Positions 53,369 to 61,282 of a stretch of DNA of 64,000 nt are shown one piece after another. Position 1 is the first letter of the stretch; the number at the start of each line of letters is the position of its first letter. The position numbers were made by a program, and so were the translations under genes. Origin of the DNA: DASPHG01 sp035629775 (GTDB lineage: Bacteria > Actinomycetota > Thermoleophilia > Solirubrobacterales > Thermoleophilaceae); assembly GCA_035629775.1 (NCBI GenBank), contig DASPHG010000051.1:1-64000 (forward strand), in the 5' to 3' direction. The notes beneath the pieces were generated by a model. That model was not told the origin of the DNA and ran no database searches. It saw nothing but the letters and a program-made list of their open reading frames with translations.

Positions 53369-56149
53369 GTGGACTTGCTCGAACGCGAGCGTGAGCTCGC
53401 CGAGCTTGAAGCTTTGGTCATGGACGCCAAGGCGGGCGAAGCTCGACTCGCACTGATAGAAGGCCCCGCCGGGATCGGCAAGACCCAGCTCGTCGCCGAG
53501 CTGCGCCGACGCGCGGCCGCGGCCGACATGCTGGTCCTGACCGCGCGCGGTAGCGAGCTGGAGCGGGAGTTCCCGTTCGGTGTTGTGCGCCAGCTCTTCG
53601 AGCCGGTGCTCGACGACGCGGCATTCGCCGGCGCGGCGGAAGCCGCCCGGCCGGTCTTCGCCGCGCCGGGCGACCCCACGGCCGACGGCGGCGACTCGAC
53701 CTTTGCGACGCTTCACGGCCTCTACTGGCTCGCGCTCAACCTCGCCGAGAGCAGGTCGCTTCTCATCTCGGTCGACGACCTCCACTGGGTGGACCGGCCC
53801 TCGCTGCGCTTCCTCGCGTACGCGCTCCGGCGCGCCGAGGGCATGCCGATCCTCTTCGCCGCCGGGCTTCGCTCGGCGGAGCCCGGTACGGACCCGGGCC
53901 TGCTCGCCGAGCTCGTGCACGACCCCGCGACGGTGCAGGTCCACCCCGGCCCGCTCAGCATGGCCGGCATCGAGGCGCTCGTCGTCACGGTGCTCGGATC
54001 GACGCCCGCGCCCGACTTCTGCGATGCCTGCTTCCAGGCAACGGGGGGCAACCCGCTTCTCCTGCGCCAGCTCCTGACCGCGCTCGCGGCCGAGGGCGTC
54101 CAACCCGAGAGGGCTCAGGCCCAGGTCGTACGCGAGATCGGGCCACGCGCCGTCTCGCGCACCGTCGTCCTGCGTCTCGCTCGCCTGTCGGATGAGGCGC
54201 GCGCCGTGGCGCAGTCGGTGGCGGTCCTGGGTGAGGACGCTGCCCTGCACGCGGTCGCCGCCCTCGCCGAGCTCGACGAGACCGTGGTGGCGCGAGCCAC
54301 CGGCGAGCTCGCCACCGCCGAGATCCTGCGCCATGGCTCGCCGCTCGGATTCGTGCATCCGCTCGTTCGCGACGCGGTTTACCGCGAGCTGTCACCCGGA
54401 GACCGCGAGCTGCAGCACGCACGTGCTGCGACCATGCTCAGGGACACGGGCGCACCCCCCGAGCAGGTGGCCGCTCACCTCCTCATGACCGCGCCGCGCG
54501 GCGAGGAGTGGGTCGCGGACCAGCTGGTGGAGGCAGGCCGCGCCGCCTTCAGGCGCGGCGCCTCGGACAGCGCGCCCATCTACCTGCGGCGCGCGCTGCG
54601 GGAGCCCGCTCCGGCGGCGCGCACGCCCCAGCTCCTGCTCGAGCTCGGCATCGCCGAGATCATGACCGACGGCCCCGCCGCCATCGAGCATCTGCGGATG
54701 GCCCACGAGGGCCTGAGCGACCCGATCGCCAAGGCGATCACCGCCGGCGCGCTCGGCCGCAGCCTGATGTTCACGAACCAGCCCGAGGCGGCGGCGGAGC
54801 TGGCGCGGCGTGCGGCGGCGAAGGTCCCGCCCGGCGCGGACGATCTCCGCGACGGGCTGGTGGCGTTCGAGCTCTCGACCCGCTACTTCATGGACGACTG
54901 GGATCGAACGGGCTTCGAGCAGCTCGACCAGTACCGGAAGCCGGTCCCCCCGGACGCCTCGGTCGGGCAGAAGATGCTGGCGGCGGTCGCGGCGGCCCAC
55001 TGGAGCTGGAGCGGCGCGAGCGCGGACGAGGTCGCCGAGATCGCACTGGCCGCACTGGCCGGCGGCGACCTCATGCGGGCCGACAACGCGCTTCTCTCGA
55101 TCGCCGCCATTCGCCCGCTCGTGGTGGCCGACCGTGACGAGGCGGTCGCCGCGTGGGACCTCTCGCTCGCCGAGGCGCACCGCCGCGGCTCCGTGTACGA
55201 GCTCGCGGGCCTCCACCTCTGGCACGGCTTCACGCAGTACTGGCGCGGCGAGCTCTCGGACGCCGAGGCGACGCTGCGCATGGCGGCCGACGAGCTTCAG
55301 GCGTGGGGGTTCGGCAAGACCGCGGACTGGTACTCCGGCGCCTTCCTCGCGGCGACCCTGATCTCGCGCGGGGACGTCGCAGGGGCGCGAGCCGCGCTGG
55401 AGCGCCCCGGCGCGCCCGGCGACAGCAGGTCGGACGGGGCGCGGTGCTGGCGCCACTCCGAGGTCGCCCTGCTGCTGGCCGAGGGCCGCTTCGAAGAGGC
55501 GATCGCGAAGGCGGACGCGTGCGGACACGACTGGCCCGACTATCCGAACCCGGCCGACTCGCCGTGGCGGACCTTCAAGTCGTTTGCCCTGCACAAGCTC
55601 GGCCGGGACGAGGAAGCCGAGGCCGTCGCGCTCGAGGAGCTCGAGCTCGCACGCGCCTGGGGCTCGCCCGGAACGGTCGGGCGCGTGCTGCGAACGCTGG
55701 GCCGCACGCGCGGCGAGAAGGGGATCGCCGACATCGAGGAGGCGATCGGGGTCCTCGAGGGGAGCCCCGCGCGGCTCGAGCACGCACGCGCGGTCGCCGC
55801 CCTCGGCACGGCGCTGCGCCGCTTTGGTCGCCCGACCGACGCGCGCGAGCCCCTGCGGCGCGCGCTCGACCTGGCCAGCCAGTGCGACGCCACGCTGCTG
55901 GTCGAGGAGATCCGGGCAGAGCTCCAGGTCGTGGGCATCCGGCCGCGCACGGACGCCGCCACCGGAATCGACTCCCTCACCCCCAGCGAGCGCCGCGTCG
56001 TCGATCTCGCGCTCACCGGCGGCACGAACCGCGCAATCGCCCAGGAGCTGTACGTGACGCCGAAGACCGTCGAGGTCCACCTCTCGAACGCGTACCGCAA
56101 GCTGGGGATCCGCGGCCGGCGCGAGCTGGCGCAGGCGATCGCCGCCTGA
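53369..56149 (+). CDS. large LuxR/STAND ATPase transcription regulator
   Basis: 926 residues. The Walker A motif LIEGPAGIGKTQLVAEL lies near 30-45, with LISVDDLHWVDRPSLRFLAY as Walker B. A long helical, TPR-like middle follows (about 350-850), then a C-terminal LuxR helix-turn-helix (about 862-926: SLTPSERRVVDLALTGGTNR, AIAQELYVTPKTVEVHLSNA). This is the MalT-like, AAA_16-bearing layout. Start is GTG. It ends about 60 bases before the oxidase-led operon in the same direction and is its likely activator, with operator-like palindromes between. Confidence 0.9.
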   Translation: MDLLERERELAELEALVMDAKAGEARLALIEGPAGIGKTQLVAELRRRAAAADMLVLTARGSELEREFPFGVVRQLFEPVLDDAAFAGAAEAARPVFAAPGDPTADGGDSTFATLHGLYWLALNLAESRSLLISVDDLHWVDRPSLRFLAYALRRAEGMPILFAAGLRSAEPGTDPGLLAELVHDPATVQVHPGPLSMAGIEALVVTVLGSTPAPDFCDACFQATGGNPLLLRQLLTALAAEGVQPERAQAQVVREIGPRAVSRTVVLRLARLSDEARAVAQSVAVLGEDAALHAVAALAELDETVVARATGELATAEILRHGSPLGFVHPLVRDAVYRELSPGDRELQHARAATMLRDTGAPPEQVAAHLLMTAPRGEEWVADQLVEAGRAAFRRGASDSAPIYLRRALREPAPAARTPQLLLELGIAEIMTDGPAAIEHLRMAHEGLSDPIAKAITAGALGRSLMFTNQPEAAAELARRAAAKVPPGADDLRDGLVAFELSTRYFMDDWDRTGFEQLDQYRKPVPPDASVGQKMLAAVAAAHWSWSGASADEVAEIALAALAGGDLMRADNALLSIAAIRPLVVADRDEAVAAWDLSLAEAHRRGSVYELAGLHLWHGFTQYWRGELSDAEATLRMAADELQAWGFGKTADWYSGAFLAATLISRGDVAGARAALERPGAPGDSRSDGARCWRHSEVALLLAEGRFEEAIAKADACGHDWPDYPNPADSPWRTFKSFALHKLGRDEEAEAVALEELELARAWGSPGTVGRVLRTLGRTRGEKGIADIEEAIGVLEGSPARLEHARAVAALGTALRRFGRPTDAREPLRRALDLASQCDATLLVEEIRAELQVVGIRPRTDAATGIDSLTPSERRVVDLALTGGTNRAIAQELYVTPKTVEVHLSNAYRKLGIRGRRELAQAIAA

Positions 56150-56156
56150 AGCCCGC

Positions 56157-56205
56157 ACCCCTAGACGACCCCTAGGGGAAAACATTGGGGTGGCGGTTTA
56201 GGGGT
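56157..56205 (+). promoter_or_regulatory. palindromic operator-like cluster
   Basis: ACCCCTAG (56157-56164), the perfect palindrome CCCCTAGGGG (56169-56178) and TAGGGGT (56199-56205) all use one half-site. The first two CCCCTAG copies are 11 bases apart, about one helical turn. The 3' arm AGGGG may double as the Shine-Dalgarno of the next gene, so bound protein could also affect translation. The upstream LuxR-type regulator is the natural candidate to bind. Confidence 0.45.
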
Positions 56206-56212
56206 TTCCTCG

Positions 56213-57601
56213 ATGTGCGGGGCCTTCCGTGGCCTGATGCTGCGGGATATGCAAACCACCACCGCACCTCGCTCGCTCATCACCCCGGACGACTCGCGCT
56301 ACGACGAGGCCCGCTCCGCCTTCAACCTCGCCGTCGACCAGCGCCCGGCCGGCGTCGTCCTGGCCGAGAGCGTCAAGGACGTCGTGGAGGCCGTCCGCTA
56401 CGCCACCGCCAACGGCCTCCGCGTGGCCCCCCAGACGACCGGCCACAACGCGGGTGCCTACGCGACGCTCGAGGACACGCTTCTCGTCAAGACGACCGCG
56501 ATGAAGGGCGTCGAGGTGGACGTCGAGGCGCGCTCTGCCCGCGCGCTGGCCGGGTCGCGGTGGATGGACGTCGCGGCCGCACTCGACGGCACCGGGCTCG
56601 TTGCCCTGCACGGCTCCTCACCCGACGTCGGCGTGGTCGGCTACTCGCTCGGCGGCGGCGTGGGCTGGCTGGCGCGCAAGCACGGCCTCCAGGCGAACAG
56701 CGTGATCGCGGTCGAGCTGGTGAACGCGGACGGCGAGCTGGTGCGGGCCGACGCCCACGAGAACCCCGACCTCTTCTGGGCGCTCCGCGGCGGCGGCGGC
56801 AACTTCGGCGTCGTCACGGCGATCGAGTTCAAGCTCTACCCGGTCGAGGAGCTCTACGCCGGCTGGCTGATCTTCCCCTGGGAGCGCTCGGCCGAGGTCC
56901 TGAAGACCTGGAACGCGCTCCTCCCCACCTTCCCGGACGAGATCACCTCGGTCGGCCGGATCCTGCAGCTGCCCCCGCTGCCCGAGATCCCCGAGCCGCT
57001 GCGCGGCGCGCAGATCGTCGTGATCGAGGCGGCCTTCCTCGGCTCCGCCGAGGACGGGGCCGAGCTCCTGCGCCCCCTGCGGGAGCTCGGCCCCGTTGGC
57101 GACACCTTCGGAACGGTCCCCGCGGCGGCGCTCGGCGAGCTCCACCAGGACCCGCGCGAGCCCGTGCCGGCGCTCAGCTCGAGCGCCCTCCTCGGCGACC
57201 TCGACGACGCCGCGATCGAGGCGCTCGTCGAGATCGCCGGCCCCGGGTCGGGCTCGCCCTTCCTGTCGGTGGAGCTTCGCCAGCTGGGCGGGGCCCTCGG
57301 CCGCCCGGCCCCGGGCGCCGGCGCGCTCGCGCAGCTGAACGGCTCGTTCGCGATGTTCGCCGTGGGAATCCCGATGGACCCGGACGTTGCGGCCGCGCTG
57401 CACAACACCGGCGACCGGCTCGTTGCGGCACTGGCCGCGCACGACCGGGGCCGCTACCTGAACTTCACCGAGCGCCCCACGGACACCCGTGCGGCGTTCA
57501 CGGAGGCCGCGTACGCGCGCCTCCAGGAGGCGAAGGCCAAGTGGGACGCCGACGGCGTCTTCAGCGCAAATCACCCGATCACAGAAGGGACGGACCGATG
57601 A
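56213..57601 (+). CDS. FAD-linked oxidoreductase (BBE-like, FAD_binding_4)
   Basis: 462 residues, or 450 from the ATG at 56249, which begins the usual family N-terminus (MQTTTAPRSLITPDDSRYDE). The first ATG is given because AGGGG lies about 8 bases upstream. FAD-binding blocks are GVVLAESVKDVVEAVRYATA, RVAPQTTGHNAGAYATLEDT, ALAGSRWMDVAAALDGTGL and GYSLGGGVGWLARKHGLQAN, with a C-terminal berberine-bridge-like ending (NFTERPTDTRAAFTEAAYAR). The His in TTGHN is the expected covalent FAD-linking position. It is not obviously exported. Confidence 0.87.
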   Translation: MCGAFRGLMLRDMQTTTAPRSLITPDDSRYDEARSAFNLAVDQRPAGVVLAESVKDVVEAVRYATANGLRVAPQTTGHNAGAYATLEDTLLVKTTAMKGVEVDVEARSARALAGSRWMDVAAALDGTGLVALHGSSPDVGVVGYSLGGGVGWLARKHGLQANSVIAVELVNADGELVRADAHENPDLFWALRGGGGNFGVVTAIEFKLYPVEELYAGWLIFPWERSAEVLKTWNALLPTFPDEITSVGRILQLPPLPEIPEPLRGAQIVVIEAAFLGSAEDGAELLRPLRELGPVGDTFGTVPAAALGELHQDPREPVPALSSSALLGDLDDAAIEALVEIAGPGSGSPFLSVELRQLGGALGRPAPGAGALAQLNGSFAMFAVGIPMDPDVAAALHNTGDRLVAALAAHDRGRYLNFTERPTDTRAAFTEAAYARLQEAKAKWDADGVFSANHPITEGTDR

Positions 57602-58836
57602 GGCGTCCGCGCACCGTCACAGCCCTGCTCACCGCGACCTTCGCGCTCGCCGCCGCCGGCACCGCCGCCGCGGACTCGATCGTCTACATCAAGGGCCACA
57701 ACGTCTGGATCGCGAACCCGGACGGGACGGGTGCCCGCGCCGTCACGACCGACGGCGAGGAGGATTGGCCGTACCGGTCGCCGTCGATGGCCGACAACGG
57801 GCTGATCTCCGCCGGCCACGGCACCGACATCGTCCAGCTCGACCAGCAGGGCAACGAGCTGGCCGAGTTCCCCCCGAAGATCCCCGAGAACTCCGCCAGC
57901 TTCGGCGGCCTGCCGCCGCAGGACATCGCGGTCACGCCGGACGGCTCCAAGGTCGCGTACACGATCTACGGCTACTCCTGCCTGCCCGGCGCCTCCTGCG
58001 GCACCCGCCAGGTGACCGGGTACATGTCCGCGAACGGCAAGCAGGACTACGGCTACGAGTTCAGCCTGACGTCGCCCGAGTGGATCTCGAACAACGCGAT
58101 CATCGGCTTCGGCGGCTTCGGCAAGAACGTCATGTTCGACGCCCCGAACTCGGGCGACTACGACGCGAAGACGTGGTTCAACGACTACGCCGACCGCGAC
58201 ATCTCGGATGGCGAGCTCTCGCGCCAGCGCGACCGCCTGGCCGTCCTGCGCGACTACGGGCCCGACTACCACCTGATGATCTACAAGGTGAACGGCCTGA
58301 CGGCCGAGCCCGAGCTGGCGTGCAACACCGGCGCCGAGGAGACGCTGAACGACCCGAGCTGGTCGCCCGACGGCAAGAGGATCGCCTTCGCGCACAAGGA
58401 CGGGATCGAGATCCTCGGGCTGCCGAACGTCGTCCCCAACGACTGCCCCGGCGCGCAGAGCGGCAAGGTCGTCCTCCCGGGCGGCAGCGAGCCCGACTGG
58501 GGCCCCGCCCAGGTGCAGCCGCGCTACGAGATCTCGGCCGACGTCGTGAAGGGGACCAAGCTCGCCAAGGCGCTCAAGAAGGGCCTGAAGCTCTGGGTCA
58601 AGACGAACGTCGCGGGCACGCTGGCCGGCGACATCAAGGTCGGCAAGAAGAAGGTCGGCGCGGGCTCGGCCGACCTCTCGCCCGGCAAGGGCAAGATCAA
58701 GTTCAGCTTCACCAAGAAGGCGAAGAAGAAGTACGCCGAGCGCGACTCGTCGCTCAAGGTCTTCGTCGACCTGATGTTCAAGCCCCGGGTCGGCCTGGCG
58801 TTCCCCGTGAGCGGGACGCTCGAGGTGAAGCCGTGA
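57598..58836 (+). CDS. secreted TolB-like beta-propeller protein
   Basis: 412 residues, coupled to the oxidase (ATGA). The signal peptide ends near AGTAAAD. PD40/TolB-like repeats are visible (NVWIANPDGTGARAVT, DIAVTPDGSKVAYTIYG, DPSWSPDGKRIAFAHKDG). A C-terminal basic beta domain of about 110 residues is Lys-rich (GTKLAKALKKGLKLWVKTNV, KFSFTKKAKKKYAERD). It could bind an extracellular ligand. The operon position suggests a role with the two CARDB/TPR proteins. Confidence 0.82.
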   Translation: MRRPRTVTALLTATFALAAAGTAAADSIVYIKGHNVWIANPDGTGARAVTTDGEEDWPYRSPSMADNGLISAGHGTDIVQLDQQGNELAEFPPKIPENSASFGGLPPQDIAVTPDGSKVAYTIYGYSCLPGASCGTRQVTGYMSANGKQDYGYEFSLTSPEWISNNAIIGFGGFGKNVMFDAPNSGDYDAKTWFNDYADRDISDGELSRQRDRLAVLRDYGPDYHLMIYKVNGLTAEPELACNTGAEETLNDPSWSPDGKRIAFAHKDGIEILGLPNVVPNDCPGAQSGKVVLPGGSEPDWGPAQVQPRYEISADVVKGTKLAKALKKGLKLWVKTNVAGTLAGDIKVGKKKVGAGSADLSPGKGKIKFSFTKKAKKKYAERDSSLKVFVDLMFKPRVGLAFPVSGTLEVKP

Positions 58837-59009
58837 CGACCCAGATCACGCTCGAGATCCGCCCGGACGGCGACACGTTCGCCGGCCTGGCGACGAGCGC
58901 CACCGACCGCCGGGAGTTCCACGGCTGGCTCGGCCTGATGGGCGCGCTCGAGGCGCTCTCCCCCGCGATATCCCCCGATTCCAAGGACAAGGAGCAGAAC
59001 TCCCGATGA
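58833..59009 (+). CDS. 58-residue operon protein of unknown function
   Basis: A short gene joined by GTGA to the propeller stop and by ATGA to the next start. It reads (V)TTQITLEIRPDGDTFAGLAT and then REFHGWLGLMGALEAL, a predicted beta-strand/turn/helix of about 45 residues, then a charged tail. No signal peptide, Cys or known motif. Coupling on both sides indicates that it is translated rather than a leftover. Function unknown. Confidence 0.72.
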   Translation: MTTQITLEIRPDGDTFAGLATSATDRREFHGWLGLMGALEALSPAISPDSKDKEQNSR

Positions 59010-61282
59010 AGCAGCTTGCGGCGCTGGCCGCTCTGAGCACGCTCGCACTCGCCGCACCCGCGGACGCCGCGAAGCCCAACCTGAAGGCGACCGACGTGTC
59101 GGCGCCGCCCAAGACCGTGGCCGAGTACAGCGAGTTCAAGGTCCGGGACACGGTCAAGAACGTCGCGAAGAAGAAGCGCGCAGGCGCCAGCACGGTGCGC
59201 TACTACCTCAGCACGGACGCCGGCCGCAGCCTGCGCGAGCGCGAGCAGAGCAAGACGAACCCGCGCACGGCCGTCTCGGACATCCTGCTCGAGGGAGGCC
59301 GCGGCGTGCCGGCGCTCGACCCGGGCGAGAAGTCGGCGACCAAGAAGAAGAAGCCGGTCAAGGTGCGCGTCCCGCTCGGCACGCTCGCCCGCGAATACTT
59401 CCTCCTCGCCTGCGCGGACGACCGCGGTGACGTGAAGGAGTCGAAGGAGGCCGACAACTGCGTGGTCTCGAAGAAGGTGGCGGTCACGCCCCTCCCGGGC
59501 CCGCTTCAGACGGTGACCTTCAACGACTGGCTGCTCGACGAGCCGGACGCCGAGGAGGCCGAGAACCTCGCCATCTACAAGCCCCTCGCGTGCTCGCCGA
59601 CTCCCGCCACGGGCGGCGCGCTGACCCTCAAGCGCGCGCTCGCGAACATCGACGCCTTCCTGAAGGCGAAGGCGCCGCAGGGCGTGCAGCAGTTCGCACA
59701 GTCGCCCGCGTACGACGACGCCAACAAGGCCGAGACGGCCGCTGCCACGGCCGTCCTGAGCGAGTCACCCGGCGCCGCGCTGGCCGCGCTGACCCGCGCC
59801 CACCGGCTCGAGCCGAAGGAGGCATCGCACCTGGTGAACACGGCCACGCTCGCGACCGCGGTCGGAATGCCGCGCGAGGCCCTCGCACTGCTGGATGCCT
59901 CGCTGCGACTGGACGACAAGGTGCCCAGCTCCTGGGGCATCAACCGGCAGGCGATCCAGCTGACCAACCGCGCGCACGCGCTCGCGGCGCTCGGGCGCTT
60001 CGGCGAGGCGGAGACGGCCTCCGAGGCCGCGGCCGCGATGGAGCCGTCGCTGACCGAGCCGACCGCGACCGGCTCGATCGCCGCGCTGTGCCAGAACAAC
60101 ATGCCCAAGGCCGTCCTGAAGCGCAAGAAGGCGCGCCGGCGGACTCCGCACCCGCCGCGGCCGATCGACGAGAGCGTGGGCGTCGAGCAGCCGCTCCGCA
60201 AGCTCCACCTGCCGGGCTTCCCGAGCCAGGCGGAGAGCTTCCAGCAGTACTACGACCTCCAGCAGCAGCGGCTGGCGAGCGACCTGGACGGGCAGATCGA
60301 GCGTCAGAACCAGCTCGAGGCGGCCCTGCGCGCGAAGAAGGTGAGCCGGCTCACCGAGCGCCAGGGCAACCGGCTCATGTCGGCGTTCTACGCCGCTTCC
60401 GACACGCCCAAGCTCGAGGCCGCCTGGGCGGCAATCGGGAAGCAGGCGGACGAGCTCGAGCGCTACCGCAAGCGATTCTTCTGCCGCGACGCCGACTGCG
60501 AGCCCGAGAACCACTACTACACGCAGTTCTCCGAGGAGGCGAGCGACGTCTGCGAGGGCGACCCGCGGACGAACTGCTTCGAGATCGAGCTGAACGCCCG
60601 CTGCCGTCCCGCGCTCAAGTCCTACCACCAGGGCTGGCTCACCCGGATGGAGAAGCAGTGGACGATGATGAACGCCTACCACCGCGCGGTCTCGAAGCGG
60701 ATGTCGGCGGCCGCCGCGAACATCGGCGACCCTCACCGCCACGCCCTCGCGCTCCTCCAGATCGAAATGATGGAGGGGGACCACTACGCGTGGACCATGC
60801 AGGAGGGCGGATTCTGGACGCACGACATCGCGGTCCGGGGCGACCATTGCGTCGAGATTCCCGAGGACCCGGCGATCGCCCCCGAGGACGGTGAGGCGGC
60901 GGAGGGCGATCCGTGCACCTCGAAGGTCAAGCCGTTCAACGTGGTGCTCCCGCTCGGCCCGAACGCCGCGCTCAAGTTCAGCTGCGAGCAGATCCAGTTC
61001 ACGGCGAACGGCGAGGGCTGGATCCGCGCCTTCAGCGAGATCTCCTACGACTACCGCGCCGGCAAGCTGACGGTCTTCGCCGGCTCGCAGGCCGAGATCG
61101 GGGCGATCGTGAAGGGCGACTTCAAGTCGGGCCTCTACGTGACGGTCACCAACCAGGGGTTCGAGGACGCCGGCTGGCGCGTCGGACCCGGCTACACGGT
61201 CGGGGCAGGCCCGGCTGAATACAACCCCAGCGACATGGTCGACATCAGCTTCGTTGGGATCTTCTCCGGAGGTGCACAGTGA
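59006..61282 (+). CDS. secreted CARDB/TPR-like protein, paralogue 1
   Basis: 758 residues. Signal peptide (AALSTLALAAPADA), then a CARDB-like domain (about 23-160: KPNLKATDVSAPPKTVAEYS, AREYFLLACADDRGDVKESK, EADNCVV). TPR-like helices lie about 245-350 (ALAALTRAHRLEPKEASHLV, REALALLDASLRLDDKVPSS). A helical and Cys-containing part follows (about 490-560), and a beta C-terminus holds SYDYRAGKLTVFAGSQAEIG and GYTVGAG. About 40% visual similarity to the following protein with the same domain order suggests duplication. Function is unknown. Confidence 0.85.
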   Translation: MKQLAALAALSTLALAAPADAAKPNLKATDVSAPPKTVAEYSEFKVRDTVKNVAKKKRAGASTVRYYLSTDAGRSLREREQSKTNPRTAVSDILLEGGRGVPALDPGEKSATKKKKPVKVRVPLGTLAREYFLLACADDRGDVKESKEADNCVVSKKVAVTPLPGPLQTVTFNDWLLDEPDAEEAENLAIYKPLACSPTPATGGALTLKRALANIDAFLKAKAPQGVQQFAQSPAYDDANKAETAAATAVLSESPGAALAALTRAHRLEPKEASHLVNTATLATAVGMPREALALLDASLRLDDKVPSSWGINRQAIQLTNRAHALAALGRFGEAETASEAAAAMEPSLTEPTATGSIAALCQNNMPKAVLKRKKARRRTPHPPRPIDESVGVEQPLRKLHLPGFPSQAESFQQYYDLQQQRLASDLDGQIERQNQLEAALRAKKVSRLTERQGNRLMSAFYAASDTPKLEAAWAAIGKQADELERYRKRFFCRDADCEPENHYYTQFSEEASDVCEGDPRTNCFEIELNARCRPALKSYHQGWLTRMEKQWTMMNAYHRAVSKRMSAAAANIGDPHRHALALLQIEMMEGDHYAWTMQEGGFWTHDIAVRGDHCVEIPEDPAIAPEDGEAAEGDPCTSKVKPFNVVLPLGPNAALKFSCEQIQFTANGEGWIRAFSEISYDYRAGKLTVFAGSQAEIGAIVKGDFKSGLYVTVTNQGFEDAGWRVGPGYTVGAGPAEYNPSDMVDISFVGIFSGGAQ

